From Burkholderiales bacterium (GTDB taxonomy: Bacteria; Pseudomonadota; Gammaproteobacteria; Burkholderiales; Nitrosomonadaceae): a DNA stretch of 64,000 nucleotides. How positions within the stretch are numbered: the stretch's first letter is position 1; every line of letters starts with the position of its first letter. The notes beneath the pieces are model-generated. The model worked only from the letters and a program-made list of their open reading frames with translations. It was not told where the DNA came from and made no database searches. The stretch covers positions 1,488,001 through 1,552,000 of the forward strand of contig JACKLR010000001.1 in the NCBI GenBank assembly GCA_024235795.1, given 5' to 3'. The translations under genes and the position numbers were made by a program. Shown one piece after another: positions 38,317-48,329 of this stretch.

Positions 38317-38505
38317 TCTATTCTCAACAAAAAAGCATTTTTCAAATTATAATCACCGCCTGTGAATCAAACATTTCTACACTTATTCATCCAGACCCAA
38401 CGCACAAAGCAAAACGAAAATTCTTTTAACCCGGCTTTGTCATGTACCTGTGGATTTTAGTACATACTCTTTAATCGTAATTACAGCTAACGCATTGTTT
38501 GAGAT

Positions 38506-41500
38506 TTGAAAAATTTTAATATTATCCCAGCACTGGACATCCAAGACGTTTTTGGCAAGAAAACCTATCTGAGAGGAAAACATTATTTTCAGCAAAACAA
38601 AGTTGCCCATACAGAAACAACCGCAGAAACAGCGAATACGATAATACTCAACGCCCGCGTTATTGGCAGCAGCAACCAAAACTATCATCAGACGATAGCC
38701 ATCGCAAAGAAGGGCCGTTACCCAATTATTAACGGCAGATGCAGTTGTCCTGTTGGTTATAACTGCAAGCATGTCGTAGCCGCGTATCTGGCGTATAAAG
38801 CTGGAAATACGCAACAGAATAATTTACAGCAGAAAACCAGCTCCGCAGAGGCGTACATTAATTGGTTAATCAGTCTCGATGAAACCGGTATAAAACCGGA
38901 TACTTCGCGCGAGTTTATTGCTTATGTACTCCGTAAACGCGACACTGATGGAAAATTTCTATTATCGCTGCTCATCACTCGGGAAAAGAAACAGGGTGGA
39001 TTAGCCGTGGGGCGCAGCATTCCGCTTCCTAATATTCGATACGGCTATTTCTCAAGCAGTTATCATACACCTGAAGACCGGGAACTGTTCCGGCTTGTTT
39101 CTGGTTTAGAGGAAAATTACGGCGATACTGCCCTGATCATAGGCGCTTTGGGGCATCTGGTTTTAATCAAAGCATTGCAATGCGGACGTTTGTTCTGGAA
39201 GTCACATCAGTTTTCCCGGACGCTACGCAGTGACGAGCCCAGGATTCTGAGTTTTTCCTGGAATGCACAAAAGGATGGCGTTTATACACTCAATGCAGCG
39301 GTAGCAAACAATGCAATTTTGCTACCAACTGAACCACCCCTATATCTGGATGAAGAAAGCATGACTATCGGCGCAGTGGATTGCAGTAATCTAACGTATA
39401 GGCAATACCATAAGATTCTGGCCGCCCCGCCGGTGCCGGTTGAATATGTTGAAGATTTCAGTCTGCGTTTGCTGACGGAGCATCCAGAACTTCCTTTGCC
39501 ACCTCCCAAGCCCGTTGAATTGATTGAGCTGAATGGATTATCTCCACGCCCTCGACTGAAATTACTGGGACAGCAACTCGATGATAAACGTTATATCCAT
39601 TTACTCATGCTGAACTTTGACTATGGCGGCCATACACTTTCAGGGTTCCATGCCAAACCAGTCAGCGTCGCTAAAACAAAACAAGGGTTTTTCAGAATAC
39701 AACGGAATCAAATCTTCGAAGCACAAGTCATGCAAACGATATTCGAATACGGATTTCAGCAGTTCGAACCAACACATGAAAAGGAATTGCTATTTTACAG
39801 CCCTGCGGAAAATACCGTTATGGACAGCGCTGCCCGCTGGGCGCGCTTTATAGACGCCAAACTGCCCGAATTAGTGCAGCAAGGATGGACTGTCAACACA
39901 GACGAAAGCTTCCTGTTACAGTTTCAGCAGCCGGGAAATTGGGACGCCGAAATTGAACAAAGTGATAATGACTGGTTTAAAATGCACTTCAATATCACCA
40001 TTAATAACCAATCGTTTCCGCTACTGCCGCTGATTTCACCTGTACTGGAAAATTATGATCGCAATAATCTGCCGGAAATATTGAGTATACCGTTGGAGGG
40101 ACATCAGTATGTCAATATCGCGGCAGCGCAGCTCATGCCTTTTCTTAATATTCTGTACGAACTCTTCGACAGTGTACGTTTTGATGACAACGGCAATGCC
40201 AGGATTTCACGCTACAATGCCGCTGCGCTGGCTGATCTGGAACAGCATAATTACGGCTTATTCAGTATTAAAGGCGGACAGGAACTAATAGAAACCGGAA
40301 AGAAAATCCGTAATTTCAAAGGCATCAGCAACGTCCCACCACCCACCGCTCTGCAAGCCCAATTACGCGAATATCAACAAAAAGGCCTGAACTGGCTGCA
40401 ATTTCTGCGTGAATACCGTTTCGGCGGCATTCTGGCCGATGATATGGGGCTTGGAAAAACCGTCCAAACACTGGCGCATTTGCTGCTCGAAAAGGAATCC
40501 GGGCGTATGGACAAACCCTGCCTGATCGTCGCACCGACCAGTCTGATGAGCAACTGGCGGCGCGAGGCGCACCGTTTCACACCAGATTTAAGCGTGTTGA
40601 TTCTGCAAGGCAATGATCGCAAGCAGCGGTTTAATGAAATTATGCAACATGACCTGGTTCTGACCACCTATCCGTTATTGCACAGAGACGAACAAGACCT
40701 GCTGGCCAATACGTATTATTATCTGATCCTGGACGAAGCGCAGGTGATCAAAAACCCCAAAGCCCTGGCCGCACGTGTGGCGCGCCGTATCGATGCACAA
40801 CACCGCTTATGCCTGACTGGCACACCGATGGAAAATCATCTGGGTGAACTCTGGGCACAGTATGATTTTCTCATGCCGGATTTTCTGGGCGATCATGCTT
40901 TTTTCAAAAAGGCATATCGTATTCCTATTGAAATGCACGGCAATTCCGAAAAGAAAGAACGATTGTCCAGACGGCTGGAACCTTTTATGTTGCGCCGTAC
41001 CAAACGCGATGTCGCCAACGAACTGCCGGAGAAAACCGAAATTATTCGCGCGGTTCCGCTCTATGAGAAACAGTCCGCACTATATGAAAGCATTCGGGTA
41101 AGCATGGAAAAAAAAGTACGCGATGCAGTCGCCGAAAAGGGCTTTGCCCGCAGTCATATCACCATTCTTGATGCCTTGCTGAAACTACGGCAAACCTGTT
41201 GCGATCCCAGAACCTTGAATCTCAAAGAAGCGCAAAAACTCAAACAATCCGCCAAACTGGACTTATTAATGGAAATGCTTCCTGAGTTACTGGAAGAAGG
41301 GCGCCGTATTCTAGTGTTCTCTCAATTTACCCGAATGCTAGGATTAATCGAAGGCGAGTTAAAAGCGCGGGCAATCAGCTACAGCAAACTTACCGGACAG
41401 ACACGTCGACGCGACGAAGCAATTGAACAGTTCAGAAACGGCCATGTCAATGTGTTATTAATCAGCCTAAAAGCCGGCGGCGTCGGCCTGAACCTCACCG

Positions 41501-41766
41501 AAGCCGACACCGTCATCATTTATGATCCATGGTGGAATCCGGCTGTCGAAAACCAGGCCGCAGACCGCGCACACCGAATCGGCCAAGACAAAGCAGTTTT
41601 TGTATACAAGCTGATCACAGAAAATACCGTCGAAGAAAAAATCCTGGCTCTGCAGGAAAGAAAGCACAAGCTGGCCGAAAGCATGTACCAGAATGGCAGA
41701 AAAGAACAAGCTACACAGTTGACAGCAGAAGATTTAACAGATTTATTTAAACCTTTGGAAGATTAA
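38506..41766 (+). CDS. SNF2-family helicase-like ATPase with SWIM zinc finger
   Basis: The 1086-residue protein translocates on DNA (HepA/RapA superfamily). The N-terminal SWIM finger is CSCPVGYNCKH (Cys79, Cys81, Cys87, His89). A long middle domain follows. The motor has Walker A DDMGLGKT (about 645), DEAQ (about 743), LTGTPMENHLGELW (motif III) and, in the second lobe, SLKAGGVGLNLTEAD and DRAHRIGQ (motif VI). The start is TTG 38506. It stands alone; roles in repair or transcription recycling are possible. Confidence 0.92.
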   Translation: MKNFNIIPALDIQDVFGKKTYLRGKHYFQQNKVAHTETTAETANTIILNARVIGSSNQNYHQTIAIAKKGRYPIINGRCSCPVGYNCKHVVAAYLAYKAGNTQQNNLQQKTSSAEAYINWLISLDETGIKPDTSREFIAYVLRKRDTDGKFLLSLLITREKKQGGLAVGRSIPLPNIRYGYFSSSYHTPEDRELFRLVSGLEENYGDTALIIGALGHLVLIKALQCGRLFWKSHQFSRTLRSDEPRILSFSWNAQKDGVYTLNAAVANNAILLPTEPPLYLDEESMTIGAVDCSNLTYRQYHKILAAPPVPVEYVEDFSLRLLTEHPELPLPPPKPVELIELNGLSPRPRLKLLGQQLDDKRYIHLLMLNFDYGGHTLSGFHAKPVSVAKTKQGFFRIQRNQIFEAQVMQTIFEYGFQQFEPTHEKELLFYSPAENTVMDSAARWARFIDAKLPELVQQGWTVNTDESFLLQFQQPGNWDAEIEQSDNDWFKMHFNITINNQSFPLLPLISPVLENYDRNNLPEILSIPLEGHQYVNIAAAQLMPFLNILYELFDSVRFDDNGNARISRYNAAALADLEQHNYGLFSIKGGQELIETGKKIRNFKGISNVPPPTALQAQLREYQQKGLNWLQFLREYRFGGILADDMGLGKTVQTLAHLLLEKESGRMDKPCLIVAPTSLMSNWRREAHRFTPDLSVLILQGNDRKQRFNEIMQHDLVLTTYPLLHRDEQDLLANTYYYLILDEAQVIKNPKALAARVARRIDAQHRLCLTGTPMENHLGELWAQYDFLMPDFLGDHAFFKKAYRIPIEMHGNSEKKERLSRRLEPFMLRRTKRDVANELPEKTEIIRAVPLYEKQSALYESIRVSMEKKVRDAVAEKGFARSHITILDALLKLRQTCCDPRTLNLKEAQKLKQSAKLDLLMEMLPELLEEGRRILVFSQFTRMLGLIEGELKARAISYSKLTGQTRRRDEAIEQFRNGHVNVLLISLKAGGVGLNLTEADTVIIYDPWWNPAVENQAADRAHRIGQDKAVFVYKLITENTVEEKILALQERKHKLAESMYQNGRKEQATQLTAEDLTDLFKPLED

Positions 41767-41980
41767 TCGATTGGCGGGCATAACGACGATAACCCTCTAT
41801 TCAGCAGCTACTGTTTTACGGAAAGAAGTGGCGCTGCATCACCCAATTGACCTGACGACATTGAACTGAACAGACACCAAAAAGGGCCTTCCGACCTCAT
41901 GAATCCCACTACTTCTCCAAATAGTTAACATGATTTCCGGGATATGTTAGAGTCGTGTTGAAAATTTAGTTTAAACTCTT

Positions 41981-42005
41981 ATTCCCTGATCAGTATTTAG
42001 GGAAT
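41981..42005. promoter_or_regulatory. Inverted repeat upstream of the peroxidase gene
   Basis: ATTCCCT (41981-41987) and AGGGAAT (41999-42005) form a 7-bp inverted repeat with 11 bases between them, about 96 bp before the peroxidase start. It could be an operator or a weak hairpin. No protein is assigned. Confidence 0.3.
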
Positions 42006-42100
42006 GAGCAATTCATTATGCTCATCGGAGCAGATTGAATGTATCTCGCAGCAAACTTTTTTAATATTTACGGGCACAGCGCCCTGGAGGAGTAGGTTAC

Positions 42101-43054
42101 ATGAAGCTGATTTTAGTTCTAGCGCTTATTTTTAGCGCAAATGCTTTTGCAGGTGATGAATCAAGTGAAATAGATACAACAGATATCAAACGTTTTTTTG
42201 AGCCGCTACCTGAGTCAATTATCGATGAAGAAAAAAACGCAGCATTGATTAAACTGGGCAAAACACTTTATCTGGATCCAAGGCTTTCAGTCAATGACAA
42301 GATTGCCTGTAATTCCTGTCATCAACTTGATAATTATGGCGTAGACAGCGAACCAACGTCACCCGGCCATGACAATAAGCGTGGCGGCAGAAACTCACCC
42401 ACCACAATGAATGCGGCATTGCACATCGCGCAATTTTGGGATGGACGCGCCAGCGACGTCGAAGAGCAGGCCCTCGGTCCTATTTTAAACCCGATTGAAA
42501 TGGGTATGCCAAACAAAGGTGCCGTAGTCGCAAAACTAAAAGCCATCGATGAATATCAGACATTATTCGCTGAAGCTTTCCCAGATCAGCAGTTTCCATT
42601 CAACTATAATAACATCGGTGTAGCCATCGGCGCATTCGAACGAACACTGCTCACCCCTTCACGCTTTGACGATTACCTGAAAGGCGATGAAGAAGCCTTA
42701 ACTGAAGAAGAACTGAAAGGCTTGAACAAATTCATTAGCGCAGGTTGTGTGACCTGCCATAATGGTGTGGTCATTGGCGGCAATTCATATAAGAAAATAG
42801 GCCTTGTCGAGCCTTATGAAACAGATGACCTGGGCCGATATGAAGTTACCCAAATTGAAGGCGATAAAAAAGTATTTAAAGTACCCGGCTTGAGAAATAT
42901 CGCCAAGACCGGTCCTTATTTTCATGACGGGTCGGTTGGAACGCTCGATGATGCGATCCGCTTGATGGCAAAACATCAGCTTGGCAAAGATGCTGATGCT
43001 GAATTCGTCGAAGAAGTAAAAGCTTTTCTGGGATCTTTGACGGGCAAAAAATAA
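42101..43054 (+). CDS. Di-heme cytochrome c peroxidase (CcpA/MauG family)
   Basis: The 317-residue periplasmic enzyme has a signal peptide (LILVLALIFSANAFAG) and heme sites ACNSCHQ and CVTCHNG. MauG/CcpA signatures are GGRNSPTTMNAALH, AQFWDGRA and PYFHDGSVGTLDDAIRLM. GGAGGAG lies 9 bp before the ATG. It is a close paralogue of the gene at 2085-3215 but has no His-rich insert. Likely donor: a small cytochrome such as the c-552 encoded here. Confidence 0.95.
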   Translation: MKLILVLALIFSANAFAGDESSEIDTTDIKRFFEPLPESIIDEEKNAALIKLGKTLYLDPRLSVNDKIACNSCHQLDNYGVDSEPTSPGHDNKRGGRNSPTTMNAALHIAQFWDGRASDVEEQALGPILNPIEMGMPNKGAVVAKLKAIDEYQTLFAEAFPDQQFPFNYNNIGVAIGAFERTLLTPSRFDDYLKGDEEALTEEELKGLNKFISAGCVTCHNGVVIGGNSYKKIGLVEPYETDDLGRYEVTQIEGDKKVFKVPGLRNIAKTGPYFHDGSVGTLDDAIRLMAKHQLGKDADAEFVEEVKAFLGSLTGKK

Positions 43055-43088
43055 TGCCATAAAAAGTATCCGTTTATTTTGTGACACA

Positions 43089-43120
43089 CCCGGGCTGTCA
43101 CATTCAGGCCCGGGATTTTA
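43089..43120. terminator. GC-rich hairpin after the peroxidase gene
   Basis: CCCGGGC (43089-43095) pairs with GCCCGGG (43108-43114); ATTTTA follows. The T-run is short, so termination is likely but not certain. Confidence 0.5.
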
Positions 43121-43305
43121 AACCAACACCCGTCCAGATTTTATTACCCGACGCGACTAAAAATATCCCGCCAGCTCAGCTATCCGCATGATCCACCGGA
43201 AAACACTTCTCTTTCACGCTGTAACACGTTAGACTGACAAAACCCTGATAATTGTGTGATTATCGCGTAGTAATGAACTTTTATGCTTTTGTGGAGCGCG
43301 TCCAG

Positions 43306-44577
43306 ATGAATAGCTACCGTCTTATCCTGATTGGAGCAGTCATACTGATCATATTAACGGGTTGCATAACCAGCCGCAATGATAGGAATATGATGACTCC
43401 GCCGGATTCGCAAAGTAGTCTGCCATCAGACCAGCCGTTTTACAAGGCAGACCGCAAAATCGCTTTTGAAGATGCCGGCAAATTTATTATGCTTGAAGGC
43501 AGCCAATGTATACAACAAGCACACGGACCCGAATCCGCGACCATGTTGATTACGCATGATATGCCCGCTTATGTCAACCGCGGTACGGTCATATTAAATG
43601 GCTGGGATCTACGTTACTTACACAAGGACAACGAAGTACGTTCACTACGTGCTGACATCACCCACAGCAAACTGGTAAATGGCGGTGGCGGCCTGCCCAC
43701 ACTTGTTTTTGAAGTATCAGGTGAACTCAGCGATCAGAATTGGGATGATGCCTATGAATTCTGCGTTTACTATACGGGTTTGGGCTTTAACTCGGTCTGG
43801 ATTGACGCGCGCATAGAAGGCGACTATAACGGCATTGACACTTGGGCGTTGCAGACTGATTCGGAAGGGCCTATTGCCACACTGGAAAGTTTGTGGCGCG
43901 ATGGTACACTGAAAGGCAGCGATTCGATTGGTGTCATTCCCCGCGGATTTTATTTCCAATATGACAATAAGTTTGAATGCGAATTCCGCTTCCCACCCTG
44001 CCGCTGGGAAGACCCTGCAGATCATCATCTGCGCCAGGTCGCTTACAGTCTTTTCCAGACAGCAGCATCGCCCAACCCGGATGACAATCCCCATTGGGCC
44101 ACACAAACAATTTTCAAGGACAATGGCACGCGCACACACTGGGCTAAAACACGCGCTGCTCTAATCGGCGGAGAAAGCGTAAAACTGCGCGCCGATTTTC
44201 TGCCGCTCAATCCACGTTCAGGCAAGACAAATATTTGTCGCAATGGCGTCGATGGCATCGTGCATACGGAAACATTCCGCATTTATGACCTGCCCTACGA
44301 TTACGCCATCCCCATGCTGACCGGCTGGGATCTGAATTATGAATGCGGCGACCAGCATGTTCAACGTGCCGGCATCTGGATACATGACATTCGTTTTGAT
44401 CCCGAATCTAACGGGCTCGAATACAAGCTGTCATCTATCCTGCGCGACAGAAACGGTGCTCCCAGCTTCAATACCGCCCATCGAGTCAGTGTGCTGGGGC
44501 TTAACCGCTCGTCTATTCCCCCCGTAGCAGATGAACGTCCAATCCCGGATATTCAGATCAGATTGCGTCAGCAGTAA
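43306..44577 (+). CDS. Large lipoprotein of unknown function
   Basis: From ATG 43306 (GGAG 10 bp upstream) the product is about 423 residues. The lipoprotein signal ends ILTGCIT. The mature part is rich in Trp, Asp and paired cysteines. It contains two similar segments, each with the pattern GWDLxY followed by a charged IHDIRF/LRADIT strand (around residues 85-105 and 350-375), suggesting an internal duplication. I do not recognise a named family. Confidence 0.65.
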   Translation: MNSYRLILIGAVILIILTGCITSRNDRNMMTPPDSQSSLPSDQPFYKADRKIAFEDAGKFIMLEGSQCIQQAHGPESATMLITHDMPAYVNRGTVILNGWDLRYLHKDNEVRSLRADITHSKLVNGGGGLPTLVFEVSGELSDQNWDDAYEFCVYYTGLGFNSVWIDARIEGDYNGIDTWALQTDSEGPIATLESLWRDGTLKGSDSIGVIPRGFYFQYDNKFECEFRFPPCRWEDPADHHLRQVAYSLFQTAASPNPDDNPHWATQTIFKDNGTRTHWAKTRAALIGGESVKLRADFLPLNPRSGKTNICRNGVDGIVHTETFRIYDLPYDYAIPMLTGWDLNYECGDQHVQRAGIWIHDIRFDPESNGLEYKLSSILRDRNGAPSFNTAHRVSVLGLNRSSIPPVADERPIPDIQIRLRQQ

Positions 44578-44689
44578 TCGTACTTGGCTTGCAATAAGTT
44601 ATCACCATAAGTCGAGTCTTTGCTCATGAGATGGCGGATAAGGCCAAAGAAACATGAGACTAAGTACAAATCGAACCGCTGAGCTAGCC

Positions 44690-46044
44690 CAATGGGATGG
44701 ATTCCTCTCCCCTTAACCGGCATTGATATGCCAAACTAGAGTTTTAGGATCAACTAGCCCACTAAGAAAGGAGTCCAAGATGTACAACATTACACGAATA
44801 GGAATAAGCAAAACATATTTTTCAAATTCACGGCGTTGATAATCGGGGCCATGTGGTATTGAAGAAGCAACCGAGGCGGAAACAAATGTTAGTGTTTTTT
44901 GACCAGCTAAACCCCTGTTTAGTAGGGATAGAAGCCTGTGGGAGTTCCCACTATTGGAGCCGAGAATTACAGAAGCGAGGTCATCAAGTAAGGTTAATAG
45001 CGCCACAACATGTAAAGCCGTATGTTAAAGGGAATAAGAATGACGCCAATGATGCGGCAGCAATTTGTGAAGCAGTTAGCCGTCCCGGTATGAATTTTGT
45101 CGCAACGAAGACCATCAAGCAACAGGACATGCAAGCGACTGATCGGATACACAGTGAGTTAGTCAAGCAACGTACGGCAAAGAGTAACCAGATTAGAGGG
45201 TTGCTTGCGGAGTATGGCATTGTTGTTGCTCGGCAAATCGGAAAGTTGCGTAGAGCGATACCGGAAATATTGGAGGATGCCGAGAATGGATTAACCAGCC
45301 AACTACGCCGCTTACTGAGCGGATTGCAGGCAGATCTGATTCAACTGGGCAATCGAGCAAAAGAAATAAAAGTTCAAATTCAGCGTCAAGGTTCAGAGAA
45401 TGAGGCCGCACAGCGACTACAGCAGATTCCTGGCATTGGTCCAATAACGGCAACAGCATTAATCTGTACTATAGGAAATGGAACCCAGTTTCAACGTGGC
45501 AGGGATATGGCTGCATCTATAGGTTTGGTTCCCCGACAACATAGCAGTGGTGGAAAGAATCGACTACTTGGTATTAGTAAGCGTGGTAATGCTCATCTGA
45601 GAACTTTGTTAATTCACGGTGCGCGAGCGGTGCTGCAAGCAACCAAGCATAAAGATGATCCACGTAGTCGTTGGTTAAAAACACTGAGCGAGCGGCGAAA
45701 TAAAAATATTGCAGCTGTTGCTTTGGCAAATAAAAATGCCCGAATTGCCTGGGCACTACTGACTAATAAGCAGGATTATCAACCAGCTTAAAACTAATAA
45801 GGCAATATGATCACATAAGATTGCGAAGCAATAACAGTAATGGCAAACAGGTCGAACCGACATCTTGTAAACCTGGAATATTCAGAGTGCCTTGGAGCAC
45901 GATAGCCCGATTAGGACAAGATACGCGAATAACCCATTATGGCCCGAGCTGCAATAGGCTCATCTTACAGGCCGGATATACGTGTGCAGTCGTTCCTTTT
46001 TGTTGATACCAGAAATTGCTTGCAAAATGAGAGGAGTCCATATA
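44690..46044 (+). mobile_element. IS1111-type (IS110 family) element, inactive
   Basis: Subterminal inverted repeats ATGGATTCCTCTC (44697-44709) and GAGAGGAGTCCAT (46029-46041) frame a DEDD transposase gene and a 250-bp non-coding right end, the layout of the IS1111 group. The exact ends lie a few bases outside the repeats. The transposase is frameshifted. The right end (45792-46028) contains small hairpins such as GTGCcttggaGCAC and may have encoded a guide RNA. Confidence 0.82.
44780..45791 (+). pseudogene. IS1111-type transposase with 5-nt deletion removing the first catalytic Asp
   Basis: ATG 44780, after AGGAG, reads MYNITRIGI and then must change frame: AKHIFQIHGVDNRGHVV resumes from 44808 and continues to TAA 45789-45791. 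The family begins GIDLAK; here five bases are missing, which removes Asp-Leu and shifts the frame. The rest is complete, with DANDAAAICEA, the Transposase_20 helix-hairpin QIPGIGPITATALI and the serine-region SIGLVPRQHSSGGK. Without the Asp the DEDD site is incomplete. Confidence 0.82.
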
Positions 46045-46432
46045 TGAATATTGCGCCAGTACGTTAGGTTTTAGCTTGTAATCGTTATTATGATTACGTT
46101 TCGTTAAATGATGAAAAAGTACAATTTGTCCCCGTAACGCAACTTGCTGGTTTTTAACTTGCCTTGTTTTAAATTCTAGCAACTGGTGCACTATTCAGGC
46201 TAGGGCACGCTAATTCCGGTGTTCTCACTTATGCCGGCAGCCACCACTATGACGCTCACAAGAATTGATTGTCCAAGATGACGCAATATTTCCGTCAAAA
46301 ATAAACAATGCACTCGATATGCCATCTGCCTAGGGTTCTTTAGGTCAAAACCTGTTTAAAAACTGCAGCGGCAACGCAATCCATGGGCACTGACAAGCTC
46401 ACTAAGCCTGACAAAATCATATAGATTGACTA
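46045..46432. other. Intergenic region right of the IS1111-type element
   Basis: I see no gene here. The DNA is AT-rich to mixed and separates the element from the converging end of the GGDEF gene. Confidence 0.4.
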
Positions 46433-48082
46433 CTAGTCATCTGCATTAATGACAACCTGATTGCGTCCTTTTTTCTTGGCCTGATACAAGGCTTTGTCGG
46501 CGGCTTCGCTGACGCTCTTAACATCCGGAAAATGTTTAATATCCGCAATGCCACAACTGAACGTAACCTTGAACTCCTTGTTATCGCTCATATGCAGCAA
46601 ACGTGAAAATACTTTGCGTATTTCATCAATAACCTTGGATGCTTCAGGCGCATTTGTGTCCGTCATAATCACCGCAAATTCCTCACCGCCGTAGCGACCA
46701 ACAATATCCGTCCCGCGCAAACGTTGTTTCAGTAATCGTGCCAGACTTTTGAGCACGCGGTCACCTGCCGCATGTCCATAGGTATCATTCACTTTCTTGA
46801 AAAAGTCCACATCAACCATCGCAAATGACAATGGCGTTTTCAACCGGTTCGAGCGCACAATTTCACGCCCAAGCTGTTCTTTAATCGCCGTATGATTAAA
46901 CAAGCCGGTTAGCCCGTCTCGCACCATTAATCCTCGCAATAACCGCGCACGTCGTACGCGCATGGTCACAGCAGATATTAATCGTTTTGGATCAATAGGT
47001 TTGACTAAGAAATCATCACCCGCCAGGCACATTGCTTCTAGTTGCGTATTAAAATCATTTTCCGAAGATAAATAAACGATCGGCACACTCAACAGACCAT
47101 CGATCTGACGTATCACTTTTGCAAGCTCAATACCGCTACACTCGGGCAAATAAACATCAATTAATATGACATCCGGATTAAACTCCAGCAGTGTTTTCAT
47201 AATCGCGTCTGTTTTCTCAACCGTTCTCACAACCATTCCAGCCAGTTCGAGTATAGCTGCATGATATGCCAGAACCGTCGTATTATCATCAATGATCAGT
47301 ACGCGGAAAGGTTCCTGAGTCTGTGGCACGGCAAACGAATCGAGTTGCTCAATTAACTCCGTGGAATTAATCGGTTTTGTAAGATACGCGACACCTCCCG
47401 CGCGCACTGCTTGCAATCGCATGGCCAATTCGTCATTTGAGGAAATAAATATGACCAACACCGGCTCGGCCGCTTCCTGTTGAATTTCTTCCATGATACG
47501 AATACCAGCCATCGGATCATCCGAAAATTCAACATTCATCAAAACAATAACATTGGATGCTTCTTTGATTGCCGCACGGAAATTTTCCAGCTGTCCAAAA
47601 ACTTCAACTTCATAGCCATAATAACTCAACTGCAAGGCCAATTCCTGAGCAGCCTCCTGGTCATCATCTACAACATAAACCGTACATACTTCTTCCGAGT
47701 CGACTAAATTATTTAACTTGTGTTCGATAGATTGAACTAAGCTCTTATCCGGATTCGCAGACAGTCGGCTTAACGCCTGTAATTGTGATTGTATTTCATT
47801 GCTCTTCTGTTCATCTATCGGTGTTTTATTCTGCAGCAGTTCTTTTAACATCAGTTCCAATGAATCTGCAACCTGACTTAATGCATCAAATCCAAATGTC
47901 TTACTTGTACCAACCAAACCATGCGCTTTGCGATGCACTTTCTGCAATGTCTCTATACTCCATTCATTTTGGAGGGTTTGCCACATTGTTTCTAAATTTT
48001 GGACTCTTTCTGGAAGTTTTTTTATAAACGCATCTGCCAGAAGATGCATTTTTTCTTGAAAGTCTGCTATGGAACTATTCAT
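46433..48082 (-). CDS. Hpt-REC-REC-GGDEF diguanylate cyclase
   Basis: The 549-residue cytoplasmic signalling protein has an N-terminal Hpt domain (phospho-His54 in KAHGLVGTSKTFG), two receiver domains and a GGDEF domain. The first receiver (about 133-250) has VYVVDDDQE but Asn183 (IVLMNVEF) where the phosphorylated Asp should be. The second (about 259-378) has Asp309 (VILIDVYLPE). The cyclase has GGEEF (465-469) and an RGTD I-site five residues before it, so it should make c-di-GMP under product inhibition. No cognate kinase is adjacent. Confidence 0.93.
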   Translation of the reverse strand: MNSSIADFQEKMHLLADAFIKKLPERVQNLETMWQTLQNEWSIETLQKVHRKAHGLVGTSKTFGFDALSQVADSLELMLKELLQNKTPIDEQKSNEIQSQLQALSRLSANPDKSLVQSIEHKLNNLVDSEEVCTVYVVDDDQEAAQELALQLSYYGYEVEVFGQLENFRAAIKEASNVIVLMNVEFSDDPMAGIRIMEEIQQEAAEPVLVIFISSNDELAMRLQAVRAGGVAYLTKPINSTELIEQLDSFAVPQTQEPFRVLIIDDNTTVLAYHAAILELAGMVVRTVEKTDAIMKTLLEFNPDVILIDVYLPECSGIELAKVIRQIDGLLSVPIVYLSSENDFNTQLEAMCLAGDDFLVKPIDPKRLISAVTMRVRRARLLRGLMVRDGLTGLFNHTAIKEQLGREIVRSNRLKTPLSFAMVDVDFFKKVNDTYGHAAGDRVLKSLARLLKQRLRGTDIVGRYGGEEFAVIMTDTNAPEASKVIDEIRKVFSRLLHMSDNKEFKVTFSCGIADIKHFPDVKSVSEAADKALYQAKKKGRNQVVINADD

Positions 48083-48329
48083 GATAGGCTATCCACTCTT
48101 AAATAAATGTATAAATCGACGCGCGATATGTTGGTGCGCCGACACCAAATCAATGTTAACCAGATTTCTTACATTAGCTGCAAACTACCTAATTCCAACA
48201 TTCAGAAAATGATTTTATTGTATGAAAAAATCATTTGCTACAAATTACAATACCTAGTTTTACATTCTCTGTGTGCAAATTAAATTGTAACATTAAGGCT
48301 TTAAAAATATAGAACTATTCATTCACAAC

